Assembly: GCA_017650045.1 (NCBI GenBank)
Contig: JAGCFP010000084.1
Coordinates: forward strand, 1-52,014
Length of the DNA: 52,014 bases
DNA from: Bacteroidaceae bacterium
GTDB taxonomy: Bacteria > Bacteroidota > Bacteroidia > Bacteroidales > Bacteroidaceae
Direction of reading: 5' to 3'
Shown here: positions 17,815 through 27,473 of the stretch, one piece after another
Numbering within the stretch: position 1 is the first letter of the stretch
Layout of the letters: each line of letters begins with the position of its first letter
Made by a program: the position numbers and the translations under genes
Notes under the pieces: model-generated
Told to the model about the DNA's origin: nothing
Databases searched by the model: none
What the model saw: only the letters and a program-made list of their open reading frames with translations

Positions 17815-19554
17815 ATGGGAATCGTTAAGCAAATCATAGAAGAGAGAGAACTGAGTTTTTGGGACCACTTGGACGTCTTGCGTTGGCTATTGTTCCGAGT
17901 TATCTGTGCATGGGTGATATTGTCTGTTGGCTTTTTCATCATTATGCCTGATTTCTTTGACAAGATTATTCTGGCTCCTTGTTACAACGACTTTGTCTTC
18001 TATGATTTCTTACGATGGATAGGACAGCAGTTGCATCTCAGCGACCCGTTCTTCACGCAAGATGAGTTTGAAGTTCACCTGCAGAACATCAACCTTGCTT
18101 CCCAGTTCTTTACGCACATCACCACCTCTTTCCTTATGGCTGTGGTGGTTACAGCTCCATATCTGGTTTATGAGATATGGCGCTTTGTGCGTCCTGCCCT
18201 CTATCCTAACGAACTGAAGGGCGTACGAAAGGCTTTCTCCTTGGGTACTGTCTTTTTCTTCATAGGAGTGGCTGTGGGCTATTTCATGATCTTCCCATTG
18301 GCGCTGCGTTTCCTCTCTACCTATCAGTTGAGTGTAGCCATTGAAAATGAGATTTCACTGACTTCCTACATCGACAACTTCATGATGCTGGTGCTCATGA
18401 TGGGTGTGGCGTTTGAACTTCCATTGGTTACTTGGTTGCTCTCTCTTATAGGATTGGTAACACGCAGTTTCTTGCGCGAGTATCGCAAGCATGCTTTCCT
18501 GTTGATAGTTATTTTTGCTGCCGTGATCACTCCTACAGGTGATCCGTTCACGCTTTCTGCAGTTTCTCTTCCGCTTTATCTGCTCTATGAACTCAGTATT
18601 TTCATGGTAAAGGAAGACAAGGATGAAGACGAAGAGGAAGAAGAAACTGAGAAGGAAGAAGCAGAGACTTCGGAAGGCAAAGAGAATAAGTTGGTGGAAA
18701 ACAAGGCCGAAGAAACAAAAGCATTGCCTTCTAAAGACCAAGAAGGAACTGCCACGGAAGATGATTCTGCTCCTGTTGATGGAGAGAACATCTCTGATGC
18801 TGAGACTTCGGAGGAAGTGAAAGCGGCTACTCCTGCTCCTACAACGATGGAGTTTCCAGAAGAGAGCGAGTTTACACCTGAGAGTGAGGGGGTTAATCTT
18901 GCAGCTCCAGAGATGGTGGAATATGAGGATGAATATTACATGGAGAACGATATGGTGCAGGTTCGTCAGGTACCTAAAGAGAAGCCTGTCGATTCTGTTG
19001 CTGTTGAGGAAACAGCAAAACCTGTTGATTCAGTTCCTGTAGAAGAAGCAGGAAAAACTGCTGAGACAACTTCTTCAGAAACTTCTGCGAAAGTCTATGA
19101 AGATGGTGTGGCTCCATACGAAAAACTCTATGTACGTCCAGAAGATCAGTTTGTAGATGGCGGAGATGAGTCTGGCTATATGTTCCAAGGAACACCTCCT
19201 ATAGATCCTTATGCACCTTACAAGGAAGTTGTGGAGCGTCCTGCAACAGTCTCCTACGTGGCTCCACAGGCGTTGGAAGGTTTGGATTATTTGGAAGCTG
19301 CTCGCGTGGAAGCACGGGCCGCACAGAAAGCTGCTGATGCTGCTGCTCAGATGGCACAGAATGCTGCCAATGAAGCCTTGGAAGCTGCTAAGCGTGCTAA
19401 TGAGGCAGCAGAAGAAGCTATCCGTAAGGCAGAAGCCGTACTGAAAGAGATGGAGCGTCGAAAAGAAGAAGAGGAGTTGAAGAAGGCCATCAAACCCATC
19501 ATCGATGTGAGCAAGATCCGTTATGACATAGATAGTCTGCCTCCAAAAGCGTGA
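17815..19554 (+). CDS. tatC: TatC with about 310-residue acidic and Ala-rich coiled-coil tail
   Basis: Residues 1-265 are an ordinary six-helix TatC: SFWDHLDVLRWLLFR at the start, then VYEIWRFVRPALYP, a middle loop, GVAFELPLVTWLL and AVITPTGDPFT. The remaining ~314 residues are not part of the usual TatC: an Asp/Glu-rich segment (about 266-290), a Pro/Glu/Thr-rich linker and an Ala/Glu/Lys-rich helical stretch (about residues 488-555, coded near 19,275-19,480) ending IRYDIDSLPPKA. TatC binds twin-arginine signal peptides in the inner membrane; the cytoplasmic tail's role is unknown. Its stop overlaps the GTG start of the next gene. Confidence 0.9.
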   Translation: MGIVKQIIEERELSFWDHLDVLRWLLFRVICAWVILSVGFFIIMPDFFDKIILAPCYNDFVFYDFLRWIGQQLHLSDPFFTQDEFEVHLQNINLASQFFTHITTSFLMAVVVTAPYLVYEIWRFVRPALYPNELKGVRKAFSLGTVFFFIGVAVGYFMIFPLALRFLSTYQLSVAIENEISLTSYIDNFMMLVLMMGVAFELPLVTWLLSLIGLVTRSFLREYRKHAFLLIVIFAAVITPTGDPFTLSAVSLPLYLLYELSIFMVKEDKDEDEEEEETEKEEAETSEGKENKLVENKAEETKALPSKDQEGTATEDDSAPVDGENISDAETSEEVKAATPAPTTMEFPEESEFTPESEGVNLAAPEMVEYEDEYYMENDMVQVRQVPKEKPVDSVAVEETAKPVDSVPVEEAGKTAETTSSETSAKVYEDGVAPYEKLYVRPEDQFVDGGDESGYMFQGTPPIDPYAPYKEVVERPATVSYVAPQALEGLDYLEAARVEARAAQKAADAAAQMAQNAANEALEAAKRANEAAEEAIRKAEAVLKEMERRKEEEELKKAIKPIIDVSKIRYDIDSLPPKA

Positions 19555-22500
19555 AACCACAAGACTCTTACGACATTCTTTTGGCAGCGGCCTCATGTAG
19601 GGAGGATGAGCTGAAAGTTGCCTATAGGCAGTTGCGTGAACTGCTTGAGGAATGTTGTAAATCGCAGTTGGATGAAACGGCGTTTCAAAAAGCCGATTTA
19701 GCTGCCTGTATTAACTATGTGGCTGTGAAGCTTAATATCAGCAATGTTGCGCAGCATAGGTTGCATACCTTTCGTCTAACTTCCAATGCCATCTTAAATC
19801 ATCAGGAGGAACCTACCAGAGATTCTTTGCTTAGGGATGTCAAGACCTTGGCTTTCTTTATACAACTTATTTCCGATCAACCCATTCCTCCTTCATTGCA
19901 TCGTTTGCTCCCACAGGCTGATGCTACCTATAACGCTGCTCCTCCCTCTTTGCGCAAGGAAAAGTGCATGCGCGTGTCTTACTTGTATAAAGATGATCAC
20001 TACCTTTACGTTCAATCGCTGGACAAATCTTTTGAAGAACCTCTAAAAGTACGATACAACATTGAAGAAGTGAATGCAGAATTTGCTGAAACGTCTTCCT
20101 TGCTTTGGTCTCAAGCTGTATTAAATCTTCTGGATGTTGGCATTGATTCTGAGGGAATCCTTATTCCTACGATCATCGTACTTGAACCAGATTATCTTTT
20201 GGATATCAGTTCTTTGGCAGAGTGTTATAAGGAATATGGGCATCATCCTGCCAATTACTTGGTCAATCGTCTGTCCCCTTCACAAAACACATCTGCCATG
20301 CTTCTTGGAAATATCGCCAATCTTTTCTTGGATGAATGGATTTATGCGGTTGAGACTCCTGATTACCAAAAATGCATGCGGAAAGCCTTTCGTATATATG
20401 CTTTACAACTGGTGGCTTGCAACGAGTTGAATGATCCTGTAAAGGCAAAGGCTTTCTTCAAGCAGTGTGAGCAACAGTTTCTGAACATGAAGCAGACTGT
20501 GGAGCATACCTTTCAGGCTGAGGGGTATAAACTCCAAAAGAAGGATGCGGTTTTGGAACCTAGTTTTATATGCGAAGCCTTAGGTGTTCAAGGCCGTCTG
20601 GACTATATGCAACGTGATATGAGCTCTTTCATAGAGATGAAATCAGGCAAGGCAGAGGAGTTTAAGTCCAGAGGGCATTTACTCTTGAAGGAAAACCATC
20701 AAGTGCAGATGCAGCTCTATCAGGCGGTGCTGGAGTATTCCATGGGGAAAGACCATCGGCATACCAAAGCCTATTTGCTTTATTCACGTTATCCTTTTCT
20801 TTATCCAGCACGTCCGTCGTGGGCTTTGCTTCGTAGAGTCATCAACGTCAGGAATCAGATCGTAGCTACGGAGTATGCTGTGCAGCAACAGCATAGCGAG
20901 GAGTTTACAGCAAAGTGTCTGGCAGCGATTAATCCTGAAGTAATGAAGCAGCAAGAGGTAAACGACAGATTCTGGAACAGTTACCTGAAACCTCAAATAG
21001 CCAGTTTTGAGGAGAAATTGTATGCACTTAATTCGTTAGAACGATCTTATTTTTATACGTTGTATCAATTTGTCACTACCGAACTCTATATTTCCAAAGT
21101 TGGTGGAAGTGCGTATGACCTTCAGCGGGGTGCTGCTTCGCTGTGGCTTTCTACTCTGGAAGAAAAGGAAGAAGCAGGAGAGATTGTTTATGATTTGCAA
21201 TTGGTCGAGAATCAAAGCGCATCGGAGCAAAAACCTTTCGTGGTTTTGAAAAGGGAAGTGGCTTCGTCCATGCAACCTAATTTCCGTGCAGGTGATGCAG
21301 TGGTGCTTTATAAGAGGAATCTGCCAACCGACAATGTGACTTGCCAACAAATCTTCAAAGGAAATGTGGAGGATATTGGGAGAGAACGATTAGTGATTCG
21401 TTTGCGCATGTCGCAACGAAATCCACGAGTGCTTCCTTCCGATAGTCTTTATGCCGTAGAGCGTGACTATATGGATACGTCGTTTCTCACAATGTTCAAG
21501 GGTTTGGTAGCTTTCCTTTCTGCAAATCGTGAACGTAGGGCATTGCTCTTAGGACAGCAGTTGCCTCGTTACGATTCTGCTTACGATGAACGTGTATCTG
21601 AAGAGACTGACGATTTCAAACGCATTTCTCTCAAGGCGCAGGCGGCGAAGGATTATTTCCTGCTGATAGGTCCTCCTGGCACGGGGAAGACTTCCCGTGC
21701 CTTGCGAACTATGGTGGAAGATTTTCTTAGTCAGGAAAAACAATTGCTCCTTCTTTCCTATACCAACCGTGCAGTGGATGAGATCTGCAAAATGTTGGAA
21801 CACATTGAGCCTGTACCTGATTATATTCGTATAGGTAATGAGTTGAGTTGTGAGGAAACCTATCGTCCTCATTTGTTGGAGAATTTATTGGACGGACTGA
21901 TTAATCGGCGTGAAGTGCGCGAGCGTTTGGAGCGTTGCTGCATCTTTGTGGGAACGGTTTCCACCATCTCTGCCAAACCAGAACTTTTCCACTTGAAACA
22001 GTTCGATGTGGCGCTTATTGATGAGGCTACGCAGATTTTAGAACCTCAGCTGCTTGGCATTCTTTGTGCTCAAACTCCTGAAGGAAAAGATGCGGTAGGA
22101 AAGTTTGTGTTGATAGGCGACCATAAGCAGTTGCCTGCTGTGGTGCAGCAATCAGTTCAACTATCTGAGGTAAAGAATGAACATTTGAGGAGCATCGGTT
22201 TACTCAATCTCAGGGATTCTCTTTTCGAGCGATTGTACCGAAATCTGACCGATCAACACTGTTTTGACATGCTTTGCCGTCAAGGGCGCATGCACGATGA
22301 GGTTTCTGCGTTTGCCAACGATACCTTTTATGAGAAGCGCCTTCAACCAGTAGGCTTGCCACATCAGCTTGACACACTTTCTGTGGCTCCTGGTCTTCAG
22401 GTTATTGATTTGGCACATCTGCTCGACCGCCGAGTGGCTTTCTTGCCATCGACACCTGAGCCGCCTCTTGCTTCTTGTAAACGCAATGCTTCTGAAGCGT

Positions 22501-22913
22501 GTTTAGTGGCTCGCTTGGCACACTCTCTTTTCAAACAATATGTTGTTATGGAAGATTTCAATCCCTTGCAGACGCTTGGTGTGATTACTCCTTACCGCAG
22601 CCAGATAGCCTTGATACGACAAGAATTGTCGGCCCTAGGTATTCCAGCCTTGCAAGAGATTACCGTTGATACCGTGGAGCGTTATCAGGGAAGCGAGCGC
22701 GATGTCATTATCTACTCTTGCTGTTTGAACCGTCCCCGCCAATTGGAGCAACTATCTTGCATCACAGAAGACCACGGAGTGCAGATAGATCGCAAACTGA
22801 ACGTAGCTCTTACGCGTGCTCGACGTCAGCTTTTTATTATCGGGGTGCCCGAGATTATGGCACAGAGTCCGCTCTATGCTCGACTGATGCATTGGGCAGC
22901 ATCTTATTTATAG
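19551..22913 (+). CDS. Dna2-like PD-(D/E)XK nuclease / superfamily 1 helicase
   Basis: 1,120 residues starting at GTG 19,551 inside the tatC stop. A PD-(D/E)XK nuclease site is readable at residues 345-367: GVQGRLDY (Asp351) and FIEMKSGK (Glu362, Lys364). The C-terminal third is a UPF1/Dna2-type SF1 helicase: Walker A GPPGTGKT (707-714), SYTNRAVDEI, Walker B ALIDEATQ, motif III VLIGDHKQLPAV, TVERYQGSERD and motif VI NVALTRARRQLF. It is probably a DNA-end or replication-fork processing enzyme. The N-terminal 300 residues are unassigned. Confidence 0.85.
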   Translation: MKPQDSYDILLAAASCREDELKVAYRQLRELLEECCKSQLDETAFQKADLAACINYVAVKLNISNVAQHRLHTFRLTSNAILNHQEEPTRDSLLRDVKTLAFFIQLISDQPIPPSLHRLLPQADATYNAAPPSLRKEKCMRVSYLYKDDHYLYVQSLDKSFEEPLKVRYNIEEVNAEFAETSSLLWSQAVLNLLDVGIDSEGILIPTIIVLEPDYLLDISSLAECYKEYGHHPANYLVNRLSPSQNTSAMLLGNIANLFLDEWIYAVETPDYQKCMRKAFRIYALQLVACNELNDPVKAKAFFKQCEQQFLNMKQTVEHTFQAEGYKLQKKDAVLEPSFICEALGVQGRLDYMQRDMSSFIEMKSGKAEEFKSRGHLLLKENHQVQMQLYQAVLEYSMGKDHRHTKAYLLYSRYPFLYPARPSWALLRRVINVRNQIVATEYAVQQQHSEEFTAKCLAAINPEVMKQQEVNDRFWNSYLKPQIASFEEKLYALNSLERSYFYTLYQFVTTELYISKVGGSAYDLQRGAASLWLSTLEEKEEAGEIVYDLQLVENQSASEQKPFVVLKREVASSMQPNFRAGDAVVLYKRNLPTDNVTCQQIFKGNVEDIGRERLVIRLRMSQRNPRVLPSDSLYAVERDYMDTSFLTMFKGLVAFLSANRERRALLLGQQLPRYDSAYDERVSEETDDFKRISLKAQAAKDYFLLIGPPGTGKTSRALRTMVEDFLSQEKQLLLLSYTNRAVDEICKMLEHIEPVPDYIRIGNELSCEETYRPHLLENLLDGLINRREVRERLERCCIFVGTVSTISAKPELFHLKQFDVALIDEATQILEPQLLGILCAQTPEGKDAVGKFVLIGDHKQLPAVVQQSVQLSEVKNEHLRSIGLLNLRDSLFERLYRNLTDQHCFDMLCRQGRMHDEVSAFANDTFYEKRLQPVGLPHQLDTLSVAPGLQVIDLAHLLDRRVAFLPSTPEPPLASCKRNASEACLVARLAHSLFKQYVVMEDFNPLQTLGVITPYRSQIALIRQELSALGIPALQEITVDTVERYQGSERDVIIYSCCLNRPRQLEQLSCITEDHGVQIDRKLNVALTRARRQLFIIGVPEIMAQSPLYARLMHWAASYL

Positions 22914-23605
22914 ATAAGAAAGATGCAGGGCTGTTTAGAGAGGTCTGGAACATGGCCTTTCCATTCTTTTAATGTTTGCGTAACAATGTATTCCTCTTCA
23001 CAGGTGATGTTGGCTGCGATGCAAAGTCGTGTCTGCGGGCGACAGGTGGCCAGAATGTCCTCTACCAGTCGGTTATTGCGGTAGGGTGTCTCGATAAAAA
23101 TCTGGGTTTGTTGCTCCGTGTAGGCTCGTTGCTCCAACAACTTTAGGCGTTTTGTACGGTCGGCTGCCTCAATGGGTAGGTAGCCGTTGAAGGCGAAACT
23201 CTGTCCGTTGAAACCTGACCCCATCACAGAGAGAATGATGCTCGAAGGGCCTATCAGTGGTACCACCTTCAGGTGCTTACGCTGTGCCAATGCCACAACA
23301 TCGGCTCCGGGATCGGCTATGGCAGGACATCCAGCTTCAGAAATCACTCCCATGGAATGTCCTTCTTCCAATGGCTTGAGGTAACCGCTGATTTCTTCGG
23401 GTGAGGTATGCTTATTGAGTGGATAGAACTGCGATCCATCTATGTCGAAGTCTTTATCTACTTTCTTCAGAAACCGGCGGGCAGAGCGTACGTCCTCCAC
23501 AATGAAGTGACGAATGTCACGCACCACTTCTTGGTTATAGGTTGGCAATACGCGTTCCACTGCAGTGTCGCCAAGCAAGACAGGTATCAGGTAGAGTGCA
23601 GCCAT
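22904..23605 (-). CDS. RsmI-like SAM-dependent methyltransferase (tetrapyrrole methylase fold)
   Basis: About 233 residues from the start I prefer (MAALYLIPVLLGD, 23,605). An upstream in-frame ATG at 23,623 lies inside the -7 promoter box, so it cannot be used. Visible motifs are GVISEAGCPAIADPGADVV, the SAM-binding PLIGPSSIILSVMGSGFNG and FIETPYRNN, typical of the 16S rRNA 2'-O-methyltransferase RsmI family. It is shorter and more divergent than E. coli RsmI, as in the second RsmI-like paralogue of Bacteroidetes. The 3' end overlaps the helicase gene by 10 bp in convergent orientation. Confidence 0.85.
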   Translation of the reverse strand: MAALYLIPVLLGDTAVERVLPTYNQEVVRDIRHFIVEDVRSARRFLKKVDKDFDIDGSQFYPLNKHTSPEEISGYLKPLEEGHSMGVISEAGCPAIADPGADVVALAQRKHLKVVPLIGPSSIILSVMGSGFNGQSFAFNGYLPIEAADRTKRLKLLEQRAYTEQQTQIFIETPYRNNRLVEDILATCRPQTRLCIAANITCEEEYIVTQTLKEWKGHVPDLSKQPCIFLIYK

Positions 23606-23620
23606 ATTACTTGTTTTTTG

Positions 23621-23628
23621 CAAAGATA
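23621..23628 (-). promoter_or_regulatory. -7 box (TATCTTTG on minus strand) for the RsmI-like gene
   Basis: CAAAGATA on the plus strand. It lies 5 bp from the oppositely oriented -7 box of the hemolysin III gene, and decides the start of the RsmI-like gene. Confidence 0.6.
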
Positions 23629-23633
23629 CTGCT

Positions 23634-23641
23634 TATCTTTG
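23634..23641 (+). promoter_or_regulatory. -7 box (TATCTTTG) for the hemolysin III gene
   Basis: 20 bp before the ATG at 23,661. Back-to-back with the divergent RsmI-like promoter, so the two -33 regions must overlap the opposite promoter. Confidence 0.6.
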
Positions 23642-23660
23642 TAATCACAAAATCAGAGCT

Positions 23661-24308
23661 ATGATCAAACGCTATACACATAAAGAAGAACTGTGGAACT
23701 CATGGTCTCATGTCGGAGGCATTGTGCTGGGCATAGTTTTCGGTATCATCTTCTTGTATTGGTGTTTCTCTGAGAAAAACGGTTGGGCTTCTGCTGGGGT
23801 TATTCTCTACCTCTTCGGTATGCTGATGTCCTACATCGCTTCGGTGGTTTATCATGCACTGCCTGTAGGCTATTGGAAAGAGCATCTGCGCAAGTGGGAT
23901 CATGCCGCTATATATTGGCATATCGCTGGTTCTTATTCACCCATTACATTAGTAGCTATGCGCGAGCAAGGTTATTGGGGATGGAGCATCTTCTGCTTCA
24001 TTTGGCTCTGTGCAATTGTGGGTACGGTGATGAGCTTTGTAAGACTTCAGGAACACAGTCATCTGGAGACCCTCTGCTTCGTGGGGATGGGACTCTCAGT
24101 ATTGGTGGCTTTCAAGCCGCTGATGGACAGTGTGTCGGCAACAGCCATTGCCTGGATAATTGCCGAGGGTGTGTGCTACATCACAGGTGCCTTGTTCTAT
24201 AGTTTGCGCAAGTGCAAATACATGCACACCGTATTTCATTTTTTCGTGCTTCTAGGCTCTTTGTGTCACATCATTGCAGTGTGGGATGTGCTGATGCAAT
24301 ACGTCTGA
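23661..24308 (+). CDS. Hemolysin III family (TrhA/YqfA, PAQR-like) membrane protein
   Basis: 215 residues with about seven membrane helices and the family's signature residues: EELWNSWSHVGG near the N-terminus, YHALPVG after the second/third helix, DHAAIYWHIAGSYSP, and HTVFHFFVLLGSLCH near the end. The conserved His/Asp/Ser residues resemble the metal site of PAQR proteins. The name comes from a Bacillus cereus haemolysin, but most homologues are membrane homeostasis proteins. The last 38 bp overlap lipA on the other strand. Confidence 0.9.
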   Translation: MIKRYTHKEELWNSWSHVGGIVLGIVFGIIFLYWCFSEKNGWASAGVILYLFGMLMSYIASVVYHALPVGYWKEHLRKWDHAAIYWHIAGSYSPITLVAMREQGYWGWSIFCFIWLCAIVGTVMSFVRLQEHSHLETLCFVGMGLSVLVAFKPLMDSVSATAIAWIIAEGVCYITGALFYSLRKCKYMHTVFHFFVLLGSLCHIIAVWDVLMQYV

Positions 24309-25149
24309 AATGCTTCTCGGCATGATAGGATGAGCGTACCAGCGGACCGCTTTCCACCTGCTGGAATCCTTTTTTCAAACCTATTTCCCGATAGATGGCA
24401 AACTGTTCAGGAGTGACGTATGCTTGTACAGGATAATGCTTATGGGTAGGTTGTAGGTATTGTCCGATGGTCAAGATCTGACAACCTACGCTCAGCAAGT
24501 CATCCATCACTTCTTCAACTTCCTTAGGCGTTTCACCTAATCCTACCATGATGCCGCTTTTAGCTGTAATGTTGTAATGGGTAATAGTCCTGATGACTTC
24601 AAGACTACGTTCGTATGTGGCAACACTACGGACAACGGGCGTAAGTCGCCGCACGGTTTCCATATTGTGTGAGATAATCTCGGGATAGGTGGCAGCCACT
24701 TGTCCCACCAGTTCAGTATGTCCCTGAAAGTCGGGTATCAGCACTTCCAAAGTGGTTTTAGGATTTACCCGTTTAATGGTTTCGATGGTCTTTACCCAGT
24801 GTGCTACTCCAAAGTCGGGCAAGTCATCGCGATCTACCGAGGTAACAACGGCGTGTTTCAGTTTCATCAGTTTGATACTCTGTGCCACCTGTTCAGGTTC
24901 TTCATCATTCAATGGCAAAGGTTTGCCACTGTGTGTATTGCAGAACTTGCAGGCACGTGTACAGATGTCACCACCTATCATAAACGTAGCTGTACCCTTT
25001 CCCCAGCATTCTCCCATGTTTGGACAGCGTCCGCTGCTGCAGATGGTGTGCAGGTGGTGGGTGTCCACTATTTTCTTGGTTTCTGCATAGTGCTCATTGG
25101 CACCTATGGATACTTTCAGCCACTCGGGTTTTCTCAGATGGTCTGTCAT
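24271..25149 (-). CDS. lipA: Lipoyl synthase
   Basis: 292 residues. Both iron-sulfur clusters of LipA are readable: the auxiliary cluster CSSGRCPNMGEC (C-x4-C-x5-C) and the radical SAM CTRACKFC (C-x3-C-x2-C). They are followed by VTSVDRDDLPDFG and VMVGLGE-type segments, and the C-terminal SGPLVRSSYHAE with the conserved RSSY. The enzyme inserts two sulfurs into octanoyl-lipoyl domains. No lipB is nearby. The gene starts 4 bp inside the upstream peptidase gene, giving a likely two-gene transcript. Confidence 0.95.
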   Translation of the reverse strand: MTDHLRKPEWLKVSIGANEHYAETKKIVDTHHLHTICSSGRCPNMGECWGKGTATFMIGGDICTRACKFCNTHSGKPLPLNDEEPEQVAQSIKLMKLKHAVVTSVDRDDLPDFGVAHWVKTIETIKRVNPKTTLEVLIPDFQGHTELVGQVAATYPEIISHNMETVRRLTPVVRSVATYERSLEVIRTITHYNITAKSGIMVGLGETPKEVEEVMDDLLSVGCQILTIGQYLQPTHKHYPVQAYVTPEQFAIYREIGLKKGFQQVESGPLVRSSYHAEKHFRRIASAHPTLQ

Positions 25150-27359
25150 TTCAATTCGCGATTGAAGAATTCCGTCAGTCTGGTATAGAGATGATTCCGT
25201 GTATTACCTCCGAAGATGCTGTGGTTGCGGTTGGTATAGACCTGCATCTCAAACTGCTTGCCTACTTGTACCAACTTTTCAGCATACTCCGCCGTATTCT
25301 GGAAGTGCACGTTGTCATCAGCCATTCCATGAACGATGAGCAGGCGACCACTGAGTTTGTCGGCACGCTCCATGCACGAAGAAGCCTTGTATCCATCGAA
25401 GTTCTGCTGTGGTGTACGCATGAAGCGTTCGCCATATACGGTGTCGTAGTAGTTCCAGTCAGTAACGGGAGCTACAGCTACTCCTGCCTTGAAGACAGGC
25501 GTTCCCTCACTCATGGCCATCAGCGTCATGTATCCGCCGAAACTCCATCCCCAGATACCTATCTTGTTGCTGTCCACATAAGGGAGTGAACCCAGATACT
25601 GTGCAGCAGCCACTTGGTCTTGTGCTTCTTTCACACCTAACTGCATATAGGTGCATTTCTCAAAGTCAGTGCCTCTGCCACCGGTACCTCGTCCGTCCAC
25701 GCAAGCTACCACGAATCCCTGGGCTGCCATGAAAGTTTCCCAATCTACTCCGCCAAAGGAATCGAGTACCTCTTGTGATCCCGGACCGCTATATTGTGTC
25801 ATCAGTACGGGATATTTCTGTGAAGGATTGAAGTTGGCCGGACGCATAATCCATCCGTTCAGCTCATCGCCACGTTGGGTAGTAAAAGTGAAGAACTCCT
25901 TGGTGGGCAGATTATATTCCGCCAGTCGCTGCACCAGTTCTTTATTATCCACCAGTGTGCGCAGTTCTTTGCCGTTATTGTCATGTACGGTAATGATGGT
26001 TGGCGTATTGAGATTACTGTAACGGTTAACAAAGTACTTCATGTCACTGCTAAACTGAGCGCTGTTGGTGCCTTCACGTGGTGTGAGACATGTCTTCTTA
26101 CCTTTCTTATCTACTTTATAGATGGCTTTGCGCAGCGGACTGCCTTCGTTGCTTTGGAAGTAGAAGGCTCCTTCTGTAGGTGCATATTCCAGGAAATTGG
26201 TAATCTCATAATTGCCATCGGTGATTTGTTTTTGCAACTCGCCGTTTAAGTTGTACCAATATAGATGGTTATGACCGTTACGCTCGCTCATGAAAGTGAA
26301 TCCGTCGGTAAAGAACTGGATATTGTCCAAGATGTCTTCCTTGATATAGGTATCTGTCTCATCACGAAGTATTAGTCGGCAGTTGGTACTGCGAGGATTG
26401 CACATGTAGAGGTCGAACTGATTCTGTTGGCGGTTCAGTGTCATGATAGCCAGTTGGTCTGCATTCTTTGTGAAGCGAATGCGTGGGATGTAACTGTCGT
26501 CATTGATGGGCACTTCCATCTTACGTGTCACACGACTTTGGATATCGAATGTATGAACGCTTACCTTGCTGTTGGCTTCGCCTGTCTTCGGATATTTGTA
26601 CACATAGCTTCCCGGATATTTTTCAAGGTCGGCATTATGGGGAGCCATACCTGCGAAGAGTGGAAAATCATACTGTTTCACACCACTTTCATCAAACTTG
26701 ATATAAGCAAGCATCTGACTGTCAGCACTGAACTCCAGCGCACGATTGAAACTGAATTCCTCTTCATAAACCCAGTCTGGAATGCCGTTGATAATCTCGT
26801 TGCGCTTGCCATCGGTGGTCACTTGGCTCTCACTGTTATTATAGAGTAATTTCACGAGGAAGATGTTGTTGTCGCGTACAAAAGCCACCATCGTACCATC
26901 AGGAGAGAATACAGGACTTTGCTGCGGACCACCATCACTAAGCCGCTGAACGGCATTGCGGATTTGTCCAGCAGTATTGCGTCGGAGGCTATAAAGATAA
27001 TATACGGCAGTGAATGAACGACGGTAGATTGACTGGCTCTCTGTAGCAATGAGCAGATAGTTGCCATCTGGAGAAAACTCATAGCTGTCGAACCGCTCGA
27101 ACGGACAGTCGCGTGCTGTTTTCACATCAAAGAGCACTTCCACCTGTTCTCCAGTTTTGTAGCTGTACTTCACCACTTGTCCATCGCGTGTCATCTGCGT
27201 GAAGTGCTCTCCATCGCCAGGTATGGGAGTCATGCCACTGATGCCTCTGGCGCTGAAAGTTCCCTGCATCACATCGCTGAACTGTATTTCTTTCTTGCCT
27301 TGGGCTGCCAATGCCAGTGTGCAAAGGGCGCAAAGCATTATCAATGTAAATCTTTTCAT
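25146..27359 (-). CDS. S9 family peptidase (dipeptidyl peptidase IV type), exported
   Basis: About 737 residues. A signal peptide is clear (MKRFTLIMLCALCTLALAAQ); an extra ATG 6 bp upstream (27,365) is the alternative start. The N-terminal two thirds are a DPP-IV beta-propeller (FSPDGNYLLIATES, FSPDGTMVAFVRDNNI, SERNGHNHLYWY). The C-terminal alpha/beta hydrolase has the triad: Ser in GWSFGGYM, Asp in HGMADDNVHF, His in NRNHSIFG. It would remove Xaa-Pro dipeptides in the periplasm. Its -7 box is at 27,387-27,394. Confidence 0.93.
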   Translation of the reverse strand: MKRFTLIMLCALCTLALAAQGKKEIQFSDVMQGTFSARGISGMTPIPGDGEHFTQMTRDGQVVKYSYKTGEQVEVLFDVKTARDCPFERFDSYEFSPDGNYLLIATESQSIYRRSFTAVYYLYSLRRNTAGQIRNAVQRLSDGGPQQSPVFSPDGTMVAFVRDNNIFLVKLLYNNSESQVTTDGKRNEIINGIPDWVYEEEFSFNRALEFSADSQMLAYIKFDESGVKQYDFPLFAGMAPHNADLEKYPGSYVYKYPKTGEANSKVSVHTFDIQSRVTRKMEVPINDDSYIPRIRFTKNADQLAIMTLNRQQNQFDLYMCNPRSTNCRLILRDETDTYIKEDILDNIQFFTDGFTFMSERNGHNHLYWYNLNGELQKQITDGNYEITNFLEYAPTEGAFYFQSNEGSPLRKAIYKVDKKGKKTCLTPREGTNSAQFSSDMKYFVNRYSNLNTPTIITVHDNNGKELRTLVDNKELVQRLAEYNLPTKEFFTFTTQRGDELNGWIMRPANFNPSQKYPVLMTQYSGPGSQEVLDSFGGVDWETFMAAQGFVVACVDGRGTGGRGTDFEKCTYMQLGVKEAQDQVAAAQYLGSLPYVDSNKIGIWGWSFGGYMTLMAMSEGTPVFKAGVAVAPVTDWNYYDTVYGERFMRTPQQNFDGYKASSCMERADKLSGRLLIVHGMADDNVHFQNTAEYAEKLVQVGKQFEMQVYTNRNHSIFGGNTRNHLYTRLTEFFNRELK

Positions 27360-27386
27360 AATCATTATTCTTTAGTTTTATTGATG

Positions 27387-27394
27387 CAAAGATA
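27387..27394 (-). promoter_or_regulatory. -7 box (TATCTTTG on minus strand) for the S9 peptidase-lipA genes
   Basis: CAAAGATA on the plus strand, about 28 bp upstream of the preferred peptidase start. A near match to the -33 box (ATTG on the minus strand) lies about 20 bp further upstream. Confidence 0.55.
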
Positions 27395-27473
27395 ATACAT
27401 TTCTTCTCAGATTGCAATACTTTTCAAGTATCTTATGAGCCTGTTCCTCCGATGTGGTACAGCGCTCTGTTTT

